Of a stretch of 62,174 nucleotides of DNA, positions 51,924 to 61,203 are shown piece by piece. Source of the DNA: a virus; the IMG/VR virus record IMGVR_UViG_3300026512_000013, positions 1-62,174 of that record, one strand, 5' to 3'. Both the position numbers and the translations under genes were made by a program. The notes under the pieces are model-generated. The model had not been told where the DNA came from and ran no database searches. It saw only the letters and a list, made by a program, of their open reading frames with translations. Within the stretch, counting starts at the first letter, position 1; every line of letters begins with the position of its first letter.

Positions 51924-52265
51924 TTAAACTTCTTCAGTCTTAGTCTCTTCAGTTTTAACTTCATCTATTACTTCTACTTCATTAATCATTGGTAATTCTA
52001 CAAGAGGTTTTACATTCTCTTTGCCAAATAATTCTCGTAAAATATCAAGTTTATCAGAAGTCATTGTACGATTACCACCAAATTTATCAGCCTCTGGAGT
52101 AAAATACCATTGTGTTCCACGTTGAAATACTAAATACCCATTATCCTCATAACTTAATTCTGGGTCGCCTAAATCTGCATGGCACTTTGCATCTTCACTC
52201 TCGATTGGAATACAAAACGCTCTGTTGATATAAAAACTATTTTCAATTACATTTACATTTTTCAT
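51924..52265 (-). CDS. Hypothetical appendage-module protein, 113 aa
   Basis: NGYLVFQRGTQWYFTPEADK in the middle and a repetitive acidic tail (DEVKTEETKTEEV). No family recognised. It lies between holin-like and appendage genes and is probably a small structural or accessory protein. Confidence 0.55.
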   Translation of the reverse strand: MKNVNVIENSFYINRAFCIPIESEDAKCHADLGDPELSYEDNGYLVFQRGTQWYFTPEADKFGGNRTMTSDKLDILRELFGKENVKPLVELPMINEVEVIDEVKTEETKTEEV

Positions 52266-52278
52266 AATTTATTCCTCC

Positions 52279-52779
52279 TTATACTAATATAACTTTATTT
52301 ACTACTAATACTACTGAAAAGTGATAAATGGTTGCTGTGCATGCACCATCTGAAATTATCTTAAGATTTATTGTATCATTTTTCGATAAACTGAAAGGTG
52401 CGTCAATTGAGAATGGCACTTTAGATATATTACTCTCTGACTTAGATACGTTCTCTGAACTCTTAACTTCTACATTATTCTGAAATTGTGCTAATCTTAA
52501 CGTTACGTTTTTAGTATCACAGTATATAGAACAAGATATATTCATTCCTAATTCTACATCATTATCTCCTATATATGTCACTACACCATTTGAATAAGTA
52601 AAATCTCCAGACGTTTCAAATTCCACATCTACAAAAGTTACGTCCATTGTGCCTGCTTCTGTAAATATGTGAGGTGAACCAATATCGCTTGTTGACTTTC
52701 CTTCAAATTTAGAAGGATTGATTATATTTTTAATTGCTACATCTAATTCCTTACCTGTGCTTAAACTTTGATAACTCAT
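52279..52779 (-). CDS. Jelly-roll appendage protein, 166 aa
   Basis: Begins MSYQSLSTGKELDVAIKNII, similar to the next gene (MSYETVTTGVDLDKGF), suggesting a shared attachment segment. The remainder is beta-rich (NVTLRLAQFQNNVEVK, then FSLSKNDTINLKIISDG) as in C1q/TNF-like domains that bind surfaces. Likely a tail-fibre or head-decoration protein. Confidence 0.6.
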   Translation of the reverse strand: MSYQSLSTGKELDVAIKNIINPSKFEGKSTSDIGSPHIFTEAGTMDVTFVDVEFETSGDFTYSNGVVTYIGDNDVELGMNISCSIYCDTKNVTLRLAQFQNNVEVKSSENVSKSESNISKVPFSIDAPFSLSKNDTINLKIISDGACTATIYHFSVVLVVNKVILV

Positions 52780-52798
52780 TGTTCAATCACCTCTTTCT

Positions 52799-53365
52799 TT
52801 ATTTAGTAAAAACCCCACGACTTCCGTCACCGTTTTTCAAAAAATGGTAGCCAAGCGAAAGAAACAGAGCATCTGAGCCATATGTATCCTCTGCATCTGT
52901 AGGGTCTCTGAATAATCTAAACCCTATTATATCACCTATATTTATATTAGTACCATCAATAACTTGAAACTCTACTACTTTATGAACTCTATCTTCATCA
53001 TCGGTAGAGTCTACTGCATCTAATGTTACAACAGTTGTTGGAGCATTATCTACACTAAATATACTGTATTCTAATTGCCATTTAACATCGCCTGCGTTAG
53101 CATTATCAGCACACCAATGAATATGAGGTCTTAAATCTGAACCCACAAAATAACTATGTGGTATCTCAAAACTTCCACTCATTTCTTCTGTTGTCGATGC
53201 TCCATTAAAACCATACACATCAATATTACCGATTAAAGTTTTCTTATCTGGTCTAGCAGTCCCACCTTGAATAGTATAAGGTAATAGTATAATATCGTCC
53301 CATACTGTGTCGGAATGAAAACCTTTATCCAAGTCTACACCTGTTGTTACTGTTTCATAACTCAT
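52799..53365 (-). CDS. Phage structural protein with an H-x-H-W core, 188 aa
   Basis: SGSFEIPHSYFVGSDLRPHI, then HWCADNANAGDVKWQLEYSI, is a pattern found in many phage structural proteins (F-x-x-P-H-x-x-x-x-G-S-D-L-x-P-H-x-H-W). Beta-sandwich, ending YGSDALFLSLGYHFL. The start overlaps the stop of the endonuclease-like gene at 53362 as ATGA. Confidence 0.65.
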   Translation of the reverse strand: MSYETVTTGVDLDKGFHSDTVWDDIILLPYTIQGGTARPDKKTLIGNIDVYGFNGASTTEEMSGSFEIPHSYFVGSDLRPHIHWCADNANAGDVKWQLEYSIFSVDNAPTTVVTLDAVDSTDDEDRVHKVVEFQVIDGTNINIGDIIGFRLFRDPTDAEDTYGSDALFLSLGYHFLKNGDGSRGVFTK

Positions 53366-54561
53366 TCTACCGCCTCCAATTTTATAATTCTTTCATTTTT
53401 TATTCTTTCCATATTTTCAAAATTACTATATTCACACCATCCAATTTTAGTCCCTCTTCTTAAATATTTTTTTATAGTTTCAGGATGTAAATTATAACAT
53501 GTTGATAGTGCTGACACAGATTTTCCACTTTTAAAATCTATCGATATATCTTTAACTACTCCTTTTTGGGAATCAGAATAAACTCTAATCCAATCTACTC
53601 TTTCCATATGAAAATGCTGTTTTAAAGATTTTATACACTGGTTTTTAATGTATTCAAAATTTGTTTTTTTTAAATTAATAATAATATAATTGTTCTTTTT
53701 TATATTATTATTTATAGCTAAATCAAATTTTATTTTATCATTTTCTTTAATCTTTTCAAGTGTCCACTTACCCCACCCAACACTTCTATTATAATGTATA
53801 CATCCATGAGCTTCAATTATAATATTTTTTTCTGGAATATAAAAATCATATCTTTTACTTTTAGCCCATTCTGGAGAATATTCTCTCTCATACGTAATTT
53901 TAATTTGATTTAATACATTCTTAACAATGTTTTCAGACATATATGTTGCATCCCCACAAATTGGACAATTATAACCGTATAAATATAAAGAGTAAATTGG
54001 TTTCACTTCCTCAAACCCGCAAATTGGGCAAATTACATTAACCTTATGTTTTGAATGGCATGTATAGCTAAATGCCTCATTTTTATTTTTAAAATATTGA
54101 ATTAAATCTTTTCTATTTTCCCCTACACTACCTCTTTTGTTCACAATATTTTTAATGCGACTATTTACAATACTTTCCATTGTACATATATCACATCCAA
54201 GTATACTTTTCTGAGATAAACGAGTCCAACTAATTTTAAAATAATGATTATGTTTTTTACAAAAGAATGTTAAAAGTGAATGAGTATTAATATACGTACT
54301 TTTATTAAACATTAATTTTAAGTCACTATTATGAATAATTAAATACCTTTGTATATTATATAGAACATATTTATTTGAATTATAAAATGGCTTCGAAACA
54401 CCACTTTTCTTTAATTTTTTTATTGTGACTCTTAAAATATACCCATTAACATCATAACAATATATAGGGGCAATTCTATTTTTAATTGATTCCCCTTTTA
54501 TTAATGAAAGGTTATTTTCCTTTAACATTCTTAAATAATTATCTCTTAATTTTTTATTCAC
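53362..54561 (-). CDS. Zinc-finger plus Vsr/EDxHD-like homing endonuclease, 399 aa
   Basis: GTG start with AGGAAGTGG upstream. Repeated zinc fingers: CDICTMES, CPICGFEE, CPICGDAT. Nuclease part: YEREYSPEWAKSKRYDFYIP, then NIIIEAHGCIHYNRSVGW, the D-F-Y-I-P and E-x-H-G-x-x-H-Y signature of Vsr-like phage homing nucleases. The C-terminal region VSALSTCYNLHPETIKKYLR looks like a DNA-binding helix pair. It interrupts the appendage gene cluster. Confidence 0.75.
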   Translation of the reverse strand: MNKKLRDNYLRMLKENNLSLIKGESIKNRIAPIYCYDVNGYILRVTIKKLKKSGVSKPFYNSNKYVLYNIQRYLIIHNSDLKLMFNKSTYINTHSLLTFFCKKHNHYFKISWTRLSQKSILGCDICTMESIVNSRIKNIVNKRGSVGENRKDLIQYFKNKNEAFSYTCHSKHKVNVICPICGFEEVKPIYSLYLYGYNCPICGDATYMSENIVKNVLNQIKITYEREYSPEWAKSKRYDFYIPEKNIIIEAHGCIHYNRSVGWGKWTLEKIKENDKIKFDLAINNNIKKNNYIIINLKKTNFEYIKNQCIKSLKQHFHMERVDWIRVYSDSQKGVVKDISIDFKSGKSVSALSTCYNLHPETIKKYLRRGTKIGWCEYSNFENMERIKNERIIKLEAVE

Positions 54562-54597
54562 GATTCCACTTCCTATAGGTTTATAAACTATGTTATA

Positions 54598-55452
54598 TTA
54601 CCTTGATACTGTGACTCCTTCTTTTAACACGTATAGCATTCCATCAGCTGTAATATAAGGCTCATATTCACCACTGCCCTCAGCAGTTTGTACCATGTAA
54701 GGCTCGTTTAATTTTAATGCTTTACATGCTTTGTATAAACAATCGCCTGTTAATGGTGTTTCATAAAACATTATTTTCTGCTTATCAAGTGATACGAATA
54801 ACTGATTGTTAGTGATGTTTGCTAACTTATCAACTTGCAATAAATTAGGTTTTCCATCAGTGAATAATATCTCATTATCATCGTAACTCGCTGCAAAATA
54901 GTCATCTGCCATTGCTATTACATTACAACTTTCAAAATATCCTTGTTGTACTAGCTTTAACATTACTTCTTCTGAATAATCTTCAATGCCTAATTCAGTT
55001 TTATCAACACCTATAAAATCGTCAAAATAATGTTCGCCATCAGAAGAAAGTGTTTCATCAATTCGTATACCACCGTTCGTAGCAATTACAGTTGTATGGC
55101 TTAATTTCCAATCACCCGAAACAATTTCGCCATAATCAAGAGGTGTCCAAGTACCATGTTCATTAATTTTTAATCTTGCACCAACATCACTTTTTATATA
55201 AACACAACAAAAGATTTCATGCCCATTAGGAAAAATGACATCTCGATATAATGCATCAGATGCTGTATATTTATAAGCTGATTTTCCGCTACTATGAAAT
55301 TCACTTGTAGATATTGCTGTGTTTCCACTTGCAATCCAATTGGCAAAATCATCGCTGAAATCACCATTTGTAACTTCGTTATCAATTGCCATTTCTACGA
55401 AATTACTTTTTATTTCTCCAATTGATTCTGCTTTCGGCATATAACTACTCAT
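54598..55452 (-). CDS. Carbohydrate-binding appendage protein, 284 aa
   Basis: Residues about 28-140 form a CBM4/9-like jelly roll: NGDFSDDFANWIASGNTAIS, then SSGKSAYKYTA and HYFDDFIGVDKTELG. The C-terminal half (DNEILFTDGKPNLLQVDKLA) is beta-rich. Probably a tail fibre or receptor-binding accessory. Flanked by endonuclease-like genes on both sides. Confidence 0.65.
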   Translation of the reverse strand: MSSYMPKAESIGEIKSNFVEMAIDNEVTNGDFSDDFANWIASGNTAISTSEFHSSGKSAYKYTASDALYRDVIFPNGHEIFCCVYIKSDVGARLKINEHGTWTPLDYGEIVSGDWKLSHTTVIATNGGIRIDETLSSDGEHYFDDFIGVDKTELGIEDYSEEVMLKLVQQGYFESCNVIAMADDYFAASYDDNEILFTDGKPNLLQVDKLANITNNQLFVSLDKQKIMFYETPLTGDCLYKACKALKLNEPYMVQTAEGSGEYEPYITADGMLYVLKEGVTVSR

Positions 55453-55472
55453 ATTTCACCTCTTTAATTATC

Positions 55473-56417
55473 TTAATCATTTTTAACCATCCTTTCTATT
55501 ATGCCGAAATGAATATACGAAAAACATTCAGTATGTCCATCTCTACGTTTAAATTTTGGCATATAACTATATTTACTATGAATACTATGTAAACTATTTT
55601 CAATGTAAGTTGCATCATATTTATTAGTTTCTATAGTATATAATATATCTATCTCATAGCCATTAATTAATAAATGACTTCTTCTTGATTTAGGATTAGT
55701 ACTTATTCCTATTTTATAAAATGATACTTCGTCATTATAAAAATGCATAACATAAACATAAGCTTTCTCATTTAACCATTCTGATTTATTTCTTTCAGCT
55801 ATTACAAAATTATATCCACCTTTTCTATTTAACATTGTTGGATGGCATTTTTTACATGTATAAATATCTTTATGTAAAAAATTATAGAAACCCTCTTCAA
55901 CAACATGTCCACATGATGCAATATATTTAACTCTTGTTTCAATATTTTGTCCTTCACACCATAATAATTTACAACCTCTACTAGCAAATAGTTTTTCTCT
56001 GTTTTCATAATACCATGGATTACCATCACCAAATATTGTTGGATTAATATGATTTCTTATAGTGCCTATTGAAACATATACATAATATCCATCTTTATTT
56101 ATACATTTAACTTTTACTTGAATATTGTACATTATGGTATTATTATCAACTACTTCATACCCATTATCTTTTAATATTTTATGATATTCTATATCCTTTT
56201 GAACAATCTTTTCTGCGTTATGGCATTCTGAACAAAATCCTGTATTATTAGAATATATAGTAGATGAAGCGGAAGTAGATATACAGCCACATTTTCCAAT
56301 ATATGTTATTAATTTATATTTACCTGAATAATCAAAACAAATAAATTCAGCACCTATTTTTTTTAGTCTTTCTTCTGTATCTCGATACATCTTTTCTAAC
56401 CTTTTATTACTCACCAT
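55473..56417 (-). CDS. Zinc-finger plus GIY-YIG-like (T5orf172/MUG113) protein, 314 aa
   Basis: Zinc-finger pieces CGCIS, CSECH, CGHVVEEG and CKKCH in the first 200 residues. The C-terminal domain AYVYVMHFYNDEVSFYKIGI, then YIENSLHSIHSKYSYMPKF and GHTECFS, matches the GIY-YIG-like T5orf172/MUG113 family. A free-standing homing-type endonuclease is the likely reading. Same length as the repaired form of the gene at 57231. Overlaps the appendage gene at 56407. Confidence 0.75.
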   Translation of the reverse strand: MVSNKRLEKMYRDTEERLKKIGAEFICFDYSGKYKLITYIGKCGCISTSASSTIYSNNTGFCSECHNAEKIVQKDIEYHKILKDNGYEVVDNNTIMYNIQVKVKCINKDGYYVYVSIGTIRNHINPTIFGDGNPWYYENREKLFASRGCKLLWCEGQNIETRVKYIASCGHVVEEGFYNFLHKDIYTCKKCHPTMLNRKGGYNFVIAERNKSEWLNEKAYVYVMHFYNDEVSFYKIGISTNPKSRRSHLLINGYEIDILYTIETNKYDATYIENSLHSIHSKYSYMPKFKRRDGHTECFSYIHFGIIERMVKND

Positions 56418-57174
56418 CTTTTACCCACGCAAAAAGTGTGCCATAGCGGTCTGCTGAAATAGGTGTACCATCTTCCGCAGGTATTGTGCATAATTCGTCA
56501 AGGTGGTAGCCTTCCCATGGGACGTAAGGTGTGGGTTCTATGCCGAGTTCGAGTTGTGGTGTAATAATTAAATTATCAAATGCAATTCCGCTCGGTATAT
56601 ATAAATAAGCATATGAATAATATTTATCATTTAATATTTCAGTTTTAGATATATTAACTGATTGTACTGACAAAATCATTTCATCAGTTTTATTTCTAAA
56701 ACCTAACGCATATCCATCAGACGTACCAGAAATTTTATTTAAACTTAGTGTATAGTTTTCACCTGTATTTTCAATTAAAATATTTTGTTTTGTCCATTCA
56801 ATTTGCCTTGAAATATTTAATTCTAAGCCTCGTGTAAGCTTTACCCAAGTTGTATTATTAGTAGTTCCGTCAATCTTTATTTGATTATTAGAAATCTCAA
56901 CAGTAATTCCGTTTAAAGTTTCAATGCCTTCTTCAAATAATAACAAATTCTTCCCTGTTGCCTTCGCAATCGTTCCCCCGTACTTGTCAAAGTCTGACTT
57001 AACCGCAAGGGTTTCTACTGTTGGAGTTGCAGGGCTAAGCATCTGTTGAAACTCTTTCACCTCTATTGCTTGACCTTGTGAATTAACTACGTTCACAGGT
57101 ATCATTCCCAAAGATTGTCTTTCATTTATCGCTAATTTAAGCAATCTACCATTTGGATAACTTGATTTATCCAT
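56407..57174 (-). CDS. Tail/appendage structural protein, 255 aa
   Basis: ATG 57174 with GGAGG upstream; the longer frame is not needed. MDKSSYPNGRLLKLAINERQ at the N-terminus, then TVETLAVKSDFDKYGGTIAK. The end, LELGIEPTPYVPWEGYHLDE, carries the Q/L-E-x-G-x-x-x-T-x-Y-x-P-x-x-G motif usual at the end of phage beta-sandwich domains. Likely baseplate or fibre component. Confidence 0.65.
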   Translation of the reverse strand: MDKSSYPNGRLLKLAINERQSLGMIPVNVVNSQGQAIEVKEFQQMLSPATPTVETLAVKSDFDKYGGTIAKATGKNLLLFEEGIETLNGITVEISNNQIKIDGTTNNTTWVKLTRGLELNISRQIEWTKQNILIENTGENYTLSLNKISGTSDGYALGFRNKTDEMILSVQSVNISKTEILNDKYYSYAYLYIPSGIAFDNLIITPQLELGIEPTPYVPWEGYHLDELCTIPAEDGTPISADRYGTLFAWVKDGE

Positions 57175-57230
57175 ATTTAATACCTCCTTCCAATAACTCA
57201 TGCTTATTCCATAAATTTTTAAGAAATATT

Positions 57231-58171
57231 TTATTCATTATAAATACCACCTATTTTTATTATTCTATCAATCTCATTTTGTGTTTCATTAGATATTTTA
57301 GAGAAACATTCTGTGTGTCCTTTGAAAAATATTTTAGGTTCATATGAATATTCACTGTTTAATTCATGCAAATGTTTTTCAATATATACAGCATAATAAA
57401 AATTAGTTTTAATATATATTCTATCTTTCTTATTTTTTTATATGGAATATGTGCTAATCTTATATAAGGTTTATTTTTAGTTAGCCCAATTTTATATAAT
57501 GATTCATTATCATTGTATAAATTCACAATATATACTGTGCATGGAATAGTTAACCATTCTTCTTTATTTAATTCTGCCTTCTCTTTAGATAAGTAAGCAC
57601 GTTTATTCCCCTCACATTTTTTTCTCGCACAAGCAGAGCACAATTTAGGATATTTTGTTTTCGTTAAATTTCCACAATTTCTAACTATTGTATGTCCACA
57701 CTCTCCTATATAAGTGACTTCTGAATAAGAGCCATATCTCTTTTTCTCTATGAATTCACAACCTAATGACTCTATTATATCTTTAGTTTTCTTGTCCATT
57801 CTTTGAGCAAATGCATTACCTTTTTCTAACTTACATTTTTCACATTGTTGACGTCCTCCACTTTTAAACTCATTAATAAGTTCATACACTTCATGCCCAC
57901 ATTTTGTTATAAAATGGCTCTTTTTTCCAACAATATAATAATCATCTAAAAATTCACAACCAACTGATTTCATATACTTTTTAAAATTATAAACAACATA
58001 AGGATTTCTGTCAAAAAGAACAGGAGTATTACCAGCTCTAAGCATTTTTAAACTTGTGCTAACTAAATACCCTTCTGAGTTTCTACATTTCACCTTATCT
58101 TTAACTTTATTAACAGAAGTAACATCAATTAATTCTAAATTATATTTATCAAAATCTTTTTGAGTATACAT
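57231..58171 (-). pseudogene. GIY-YIG-like homing-endonuclease gene with a one-base frameshift
   Basis: The first frame (58171 to 57359) has zinc fingers (CGHEVYEL, CEKCKLEKG, CGHTIVRN, CSACARKK) and the start of the GIY-YIG-like domain (TVYIVNLYNDNESLYKIGLT), then ends in unrelated sequence. From 57432 another frame continues without a stop to 57231 with YAVYIEKHLHELNSEYSYEP and GHTECFSKI, the same motifs as in the gene at 55473. Adding one A to the A7 run at 57433-57439 gives 313 aa, matching the 314-aa relative. It could be inactivation, slippage or a sequencing error. Confidence 0.8.
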
Positions 58172-58176
58172 AATTA

Positions 58177-58740
58177 TCACGATTGTGGAATATAATCTAT
58201 TTCTAATAAACTTAAATTATTATTAAATTTATATGAGCTTGACCCTATTACAAATAATCTATCAATTATGAAAGAAGCATTACTTGATAAAGTTTGTGTG
58301 TCTTTTAATATATCATCTACCATTAATTTAACATTTGTATCTTCTCTAACTATTTTCACATTCTTATTTTCAAAACTTATATCAGAAATTAAAGTAACAC
58401 TAATACCGCTTCCTATTGCATGTCTTAATTGTGTTGTGGAATCAACAATTAACCACATATTAGTATCTGTAGAATTTCCTAATAAAGTTTGTGTACTTAC
58501 ATTTTGAAAATCAAACATAGTTTCAATTGTATAATTTGTGCCTAAATTAATTTCATCAAATGTTGCATATGTCTCAGAATTAGCAACTAATGCCAAAGCT
58601 CTTTCTGCATCTCTACTCTTTTTCCCTATTTTATCAATTAGTGGAGTGGTGTATAGGTCTAAACCACAATTTTTCTGTAAATAATAAGTAGAATTAAATA
58701 CATTTCTATTTAATAAAGTCATACTCATTGTATTTAACAT
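58177..58740 (-). CDS. LamG/concanavalin-like appendage protein, 187 aa
   Basis: Beta-rich, with a LamG-type order: YATFDEINLGTNYTIETMFD, then LLGNSTDTNMWLIVD, KNVKIVREDTNVKLMVDDIL and FVIGSSSYKFNNNLSLLEID. Such folds bind sugars or surface proteins. AAGGTG precedes ATG. Likely receptor-binding or fibre protein. Confidence 0.65.
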   Translation of the reverse strand: MLNTMSMTLLNRNVFNSTYYLQKNCGLDLYTTPLIDKIGKKSRDAERALALVANSETYATFDEINLGTNYTIETMFDFQNVSTQTLLGNSTDTNMWLIVDSTTQLRHAIGSGISVTLISDISFENKNVKIVREDTNVKLMVDDILKDTQTLSSNASFIIDRLFVIGSSSYKFNNNLSLLEIDYIPQS

Positions 58741-58754
58741 ATAATCACCTTACC

Positions 58755-59027
58755 TTATATTGTTCTAAAAGCTACAAGAGAACCTTCAATAACAGTTATC
58801 TCAGTAAATCCAATTTCTCCACCAAATCTAACTTCTCCGCTTGCTAATTCATAAGTTATTGTTTCAGGAGCATTTTCCCATGTAGGTTTAACTGTTACAG
58901 TACAATTTTCTTGAGCTTGTATTATTTTAAAATGTCCCTCTACTAATTCATCAATAGGTGCAATGTAATACCCATTTAATCCTACGCTTGCTTGCCACAT
59001 TATCTCTGTTTTTCTGTCCATACCCAT
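58755..59027 (-). CDS. Small beta-rich structural protein, 90 aa
   Basis: ATG 59027 follows AGAGGTG. GLNGYYIAPIDELVEGHFKI, then ITYELASGEVRFGGEIGFTE, suggest a single beta-sandwich. Typical of small phage appendage or decoration proteins. No family recognised. Confidence 0.55.
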   Translation of the reverse strand: MGMDRKTEIMWQASVGLNGYYIAPIDELVEGHFKIIQAQENCTVTVKPTWENAPETITYELASGEVRFGGEIGFTEITVIEGSLVAFRTI

Positions 59028-59106
59028 ATAATTCACCTCTTTCTAATATTATTAAATTAATTAGTAATAATTTACTAATTATTATTCATTAATTATTACT
59101 CACTAA

Positions 59107-59838
59107 TTATTCACTTAATCTATCTATCATAGCCCAAAATACATAAGGCTCAATAGTTTCATTTTTTAAATTTTCTATATGCTCTTCTGGATTATTTAAA
59201 AAACCTTTTTTAGCTAAATTATTAATTGATTTTACAGCTAAATTATTTTTCCAATTATCTTTATCATTATCTTCTTTTTTATTATTTAATTTAATATTTA
59301 CAAAATCTTTAACTTGTTGTTTAAATTCAATAAATTTATCTTCATAAATGACAAAATATTTATGACAATTTTTACCTGTAATATCAAAATGCCTTATAAC
59401 ATCTTCTATTGGGTTTAAATTATACTCAATACATAAATCAGATACTCTATCAATCAAAGTTAAATAAGTATCTAAACTCATAAATCCTTCATCTGTAGTA
59501 TGAGTACACTCAATAGAATAAATACTATCATTAGGGTATTTACCTAACTCTTCAGCTAATCCACTTTCATTATAATAATAATCATTATTAGCACAACCAT
59601 ATGATATTTCATTATCTGGAATAATAACCCATACATCACCCGATAAATCAATAATTTCTTGACTGCTTCCGTATCCTGTCTTACCATTCTTTCTATTTTC
59701 AAAAAATTGTCTATTTTGCTTAGCTGTAGTATTACTATTACCTACCCAATGTATTACTAACTTTTTAATTTCCTTTAACTCTATTTGAGGTCTACTATAT
59801 TTATTTGGAGTTAAATAATCCGTTATTATTTTATACAT
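59107..59838 (-). CDS. Endolysin, N-acetylmuramoyl-L-alanine amidase, 243 aa
   Basis: Cuts the amide bond between MurNAc and L-Ala at the end of infection. Amidase_2 pattern: KLVIHWVGNSNTTAKQNRQF (first zinc His), SYGCANNDYYYNES, YSIECTHTTDEGF, and DVIRHFDITGKNCHKYF (second His and Cys/Lys site). The C-terminal 60 residues probably bind the cell wall (AVKSINNLAKKGFLNNPEEH). Followed by appendage genes and preceded by the C1A-SLH gene. Confidence 0.88.
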   Translation of the reverse strand: MYKIITDYLTPNKYSRPQIELKEIKKLVIHWVGNSNTTAKQNRQFFENRKNGKTGYGSSQEIIDLSGDVWVIIPDNEISYGCANNDYYYNESGLAEELGKYPNDSIYSIECTHTTDEGFMSLDTYLTLIDRVSDLCIEYNLNPIEDVIRHFDITGKNCHKYFVIYEDKFIEFKQQVKDFVNIKLNNKKEDNDKDNWKNNLAVKSINNLAKKGFLNNPEEHIENLKNETIEPYVFWAMIDRLSE

Positions 59839-59872
59839 AATATTACTCTCCTTTTAATTTAGTAACTATTTA

Positions 59873-60820
59873 CTATTTACTATTTATTATCTCTAATAAA
59901 GCTTCATATACATTATTAGCTAAAGCAACACTTTCAGCTCTTGTAATAGTATTATTAGGCTTAAAACTTCCATCTGGATAACCATTAACTAAACCTCTTT
60001 GTACAGCTTTTTCAACTTCTTCTTCAATCCAACTATTTTTCTCAATATCAGTAAAAATTTTAACTTCCTCCTTAGTTTTCTCTGGGATACTATCCATAAC
60101 TCCCCAACTTTCCATAATAGGATAATCATAAGCTAAAGTAGCTCTGCCATCAATGCCCCATTCTTCTCCCCAACTATTTTGAAATATAAATCCATTATTA
60201 TCCCAACCAACTAATAATATCATATGTCCGCCATATTTTTTAACCCCACCATTATGAGCAATATTATTCTCTAAATGATAAAATTTCTCAGTGACCATGA
60301 CTCCAATTGGAACAGGTCTATTTTCTAATAATACTCTTTTAATTTCGTCTATAGTATATAATCTAACATAAGACTTAATAACTTGTTCTTTAGCTTGAGT
60401 ATAAATACTAACTTGTTCATCAGAATTTAATTTATCAAATTCACTTTTGATATAATCATAATCACCTAAATGATTAAATAACTCTAAATTAGGAGTGCCT
60501 CCGCCTTTTAACACTTGTAAAGCTTTTCTAGGTATCATACCCTCTCCGCCTGATATATGTCCTAACATAAAAATATAAGCTGGTGAATATAATTGATATT
60601 TACCTCTTTCAATAAACTCTTGATACTCTTTCATTTTAGCTAATGTAAAAGCTACACACATTCCTGTAGCACCTTGATTACCAACTTTAGGTAAATTAGG
60701 TATAATATACTCTTTAGGTAACTCTATATCGTCTAATTGATATTGAGCTAAACAATAGTCTCTCTTATCATACTCAGATTTACTGTAACCTAATGGTAAT
60801 ACTTTGTTTAATTCTTCCAT
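59873..60820 (-). CDS. Papain-like (C1A) protease with an SLH domain, 315 aa
   Basis: KVGNQGATGMCVAFTLAKMK contains the catalytic Gln and Cys, KKYGGHMILLVGWDNNGFI contains the His, and FQNSWGEEWGIDGRA contains the Asn. The C-terminus is one S-layer-homology repeat (WIEEEVEKAVQRGLVNGYPD, then GSFKPNNTITRAE). No signal peptide. The SLH repeat would hold the protein on the Gram-positive cell wall, so it may act from outside or be released at lysis. First gene after the promoter at 60985. Confidence 0.85.
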   Translation of the reverse strand: MEELNKVLPLGYSKSEYDKRDYCLAQYQLDDIELPKEYIIPNLPKVGNQGATGMCVAFTLAKMKEYQEFIERGKYQLYSPAYIFMLGHISGGEGMIPRKALQVLKGGGTPNLELFNHLGDYDYIKSEFDKLNSDEQVSIYTQAKEQVIKSYVRLYTIDEIKRVLLENRPVPIGVMVTEKFYHLENNIAHNGGVKKYGGHMILLVGWDNNGFIFQNSWGEEWGIDGRATLAYDYPIMESWGVMDSIPEKTKEEVKIFTDIEKNSWIEEEVEKAVQRGLVNGYPDGSFKPNNTITRAESVALANNVYEALLEIINSK

Positions 60821-60984
60821 ATTTTTTCTCCTTTCTATTTAAATATACTTTTAGTACACCTTTTTAGTATACTTTTAATTTTAATTGTAATTGTAATTTT
60901 AATTGTATGTAACACTATACTTATATTAATAATAATGAGTATAGTAATACAAATATACCTCTTGTATAAAACACTCGCTATATA

Positions 60985-61013
60985 AGTATATCATACTTTG
61001 GCTAAATTGTCAA
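60985..61013 (-). promoter_or_regulatory. Sigma-A promoter of the lysis/appendage operon
   Basis: TTGACA (61008-61013), 17-base spacer, TATACT (60985-60990). No other strong promoter is seen down to 51.6 kb, so it may drive the whole block. Confidence 0.75.
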
Positions 61014-61069
61014 GGTATATCTGTATTTATTTTTAGTAATTTTTGTTAATAATTTAATAATTAATATGG

Positions 61070-61175
61070 CGTAATATAAGGCTCATACAGAGCTTTTAAT
61101 AGTTAGACAACAATTAGTATACCTAACCCATTAAAAGCTCACCACACTCAATTTTCGAGCTTGTAGCACTATTAT
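61070..61175 (-). repeat. Conserved structured element, copy 3
   Basis: TACAGAGCTTTTAAT at 61086-61100. On the minus strand GAGCTTTTAAT-GGGTTAG pairs with CTAAC-TATTAAAAGCTC, the best-formed hairpin of the three. Here it lies downstream of the XhlA-like gene and upstream of the promoter. Confidence 0.65.
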
Positions 61176-61203
61176 GAGATATTTATAGTATCTAAATTAA
61201 ATG

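Larger units (their letters stand above)
60821..61203. other. Gene-less gap with promoter and structured element
   Basis: 383 bp without a gene. It contains the operon promoter at 60985-61013, the third copy of the structured element at 61070-61175, and a T/A-rich run near 60860-60900 with repeated AATTGTAATT-like words. Nothing else stands out. Confidence 0.65.
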
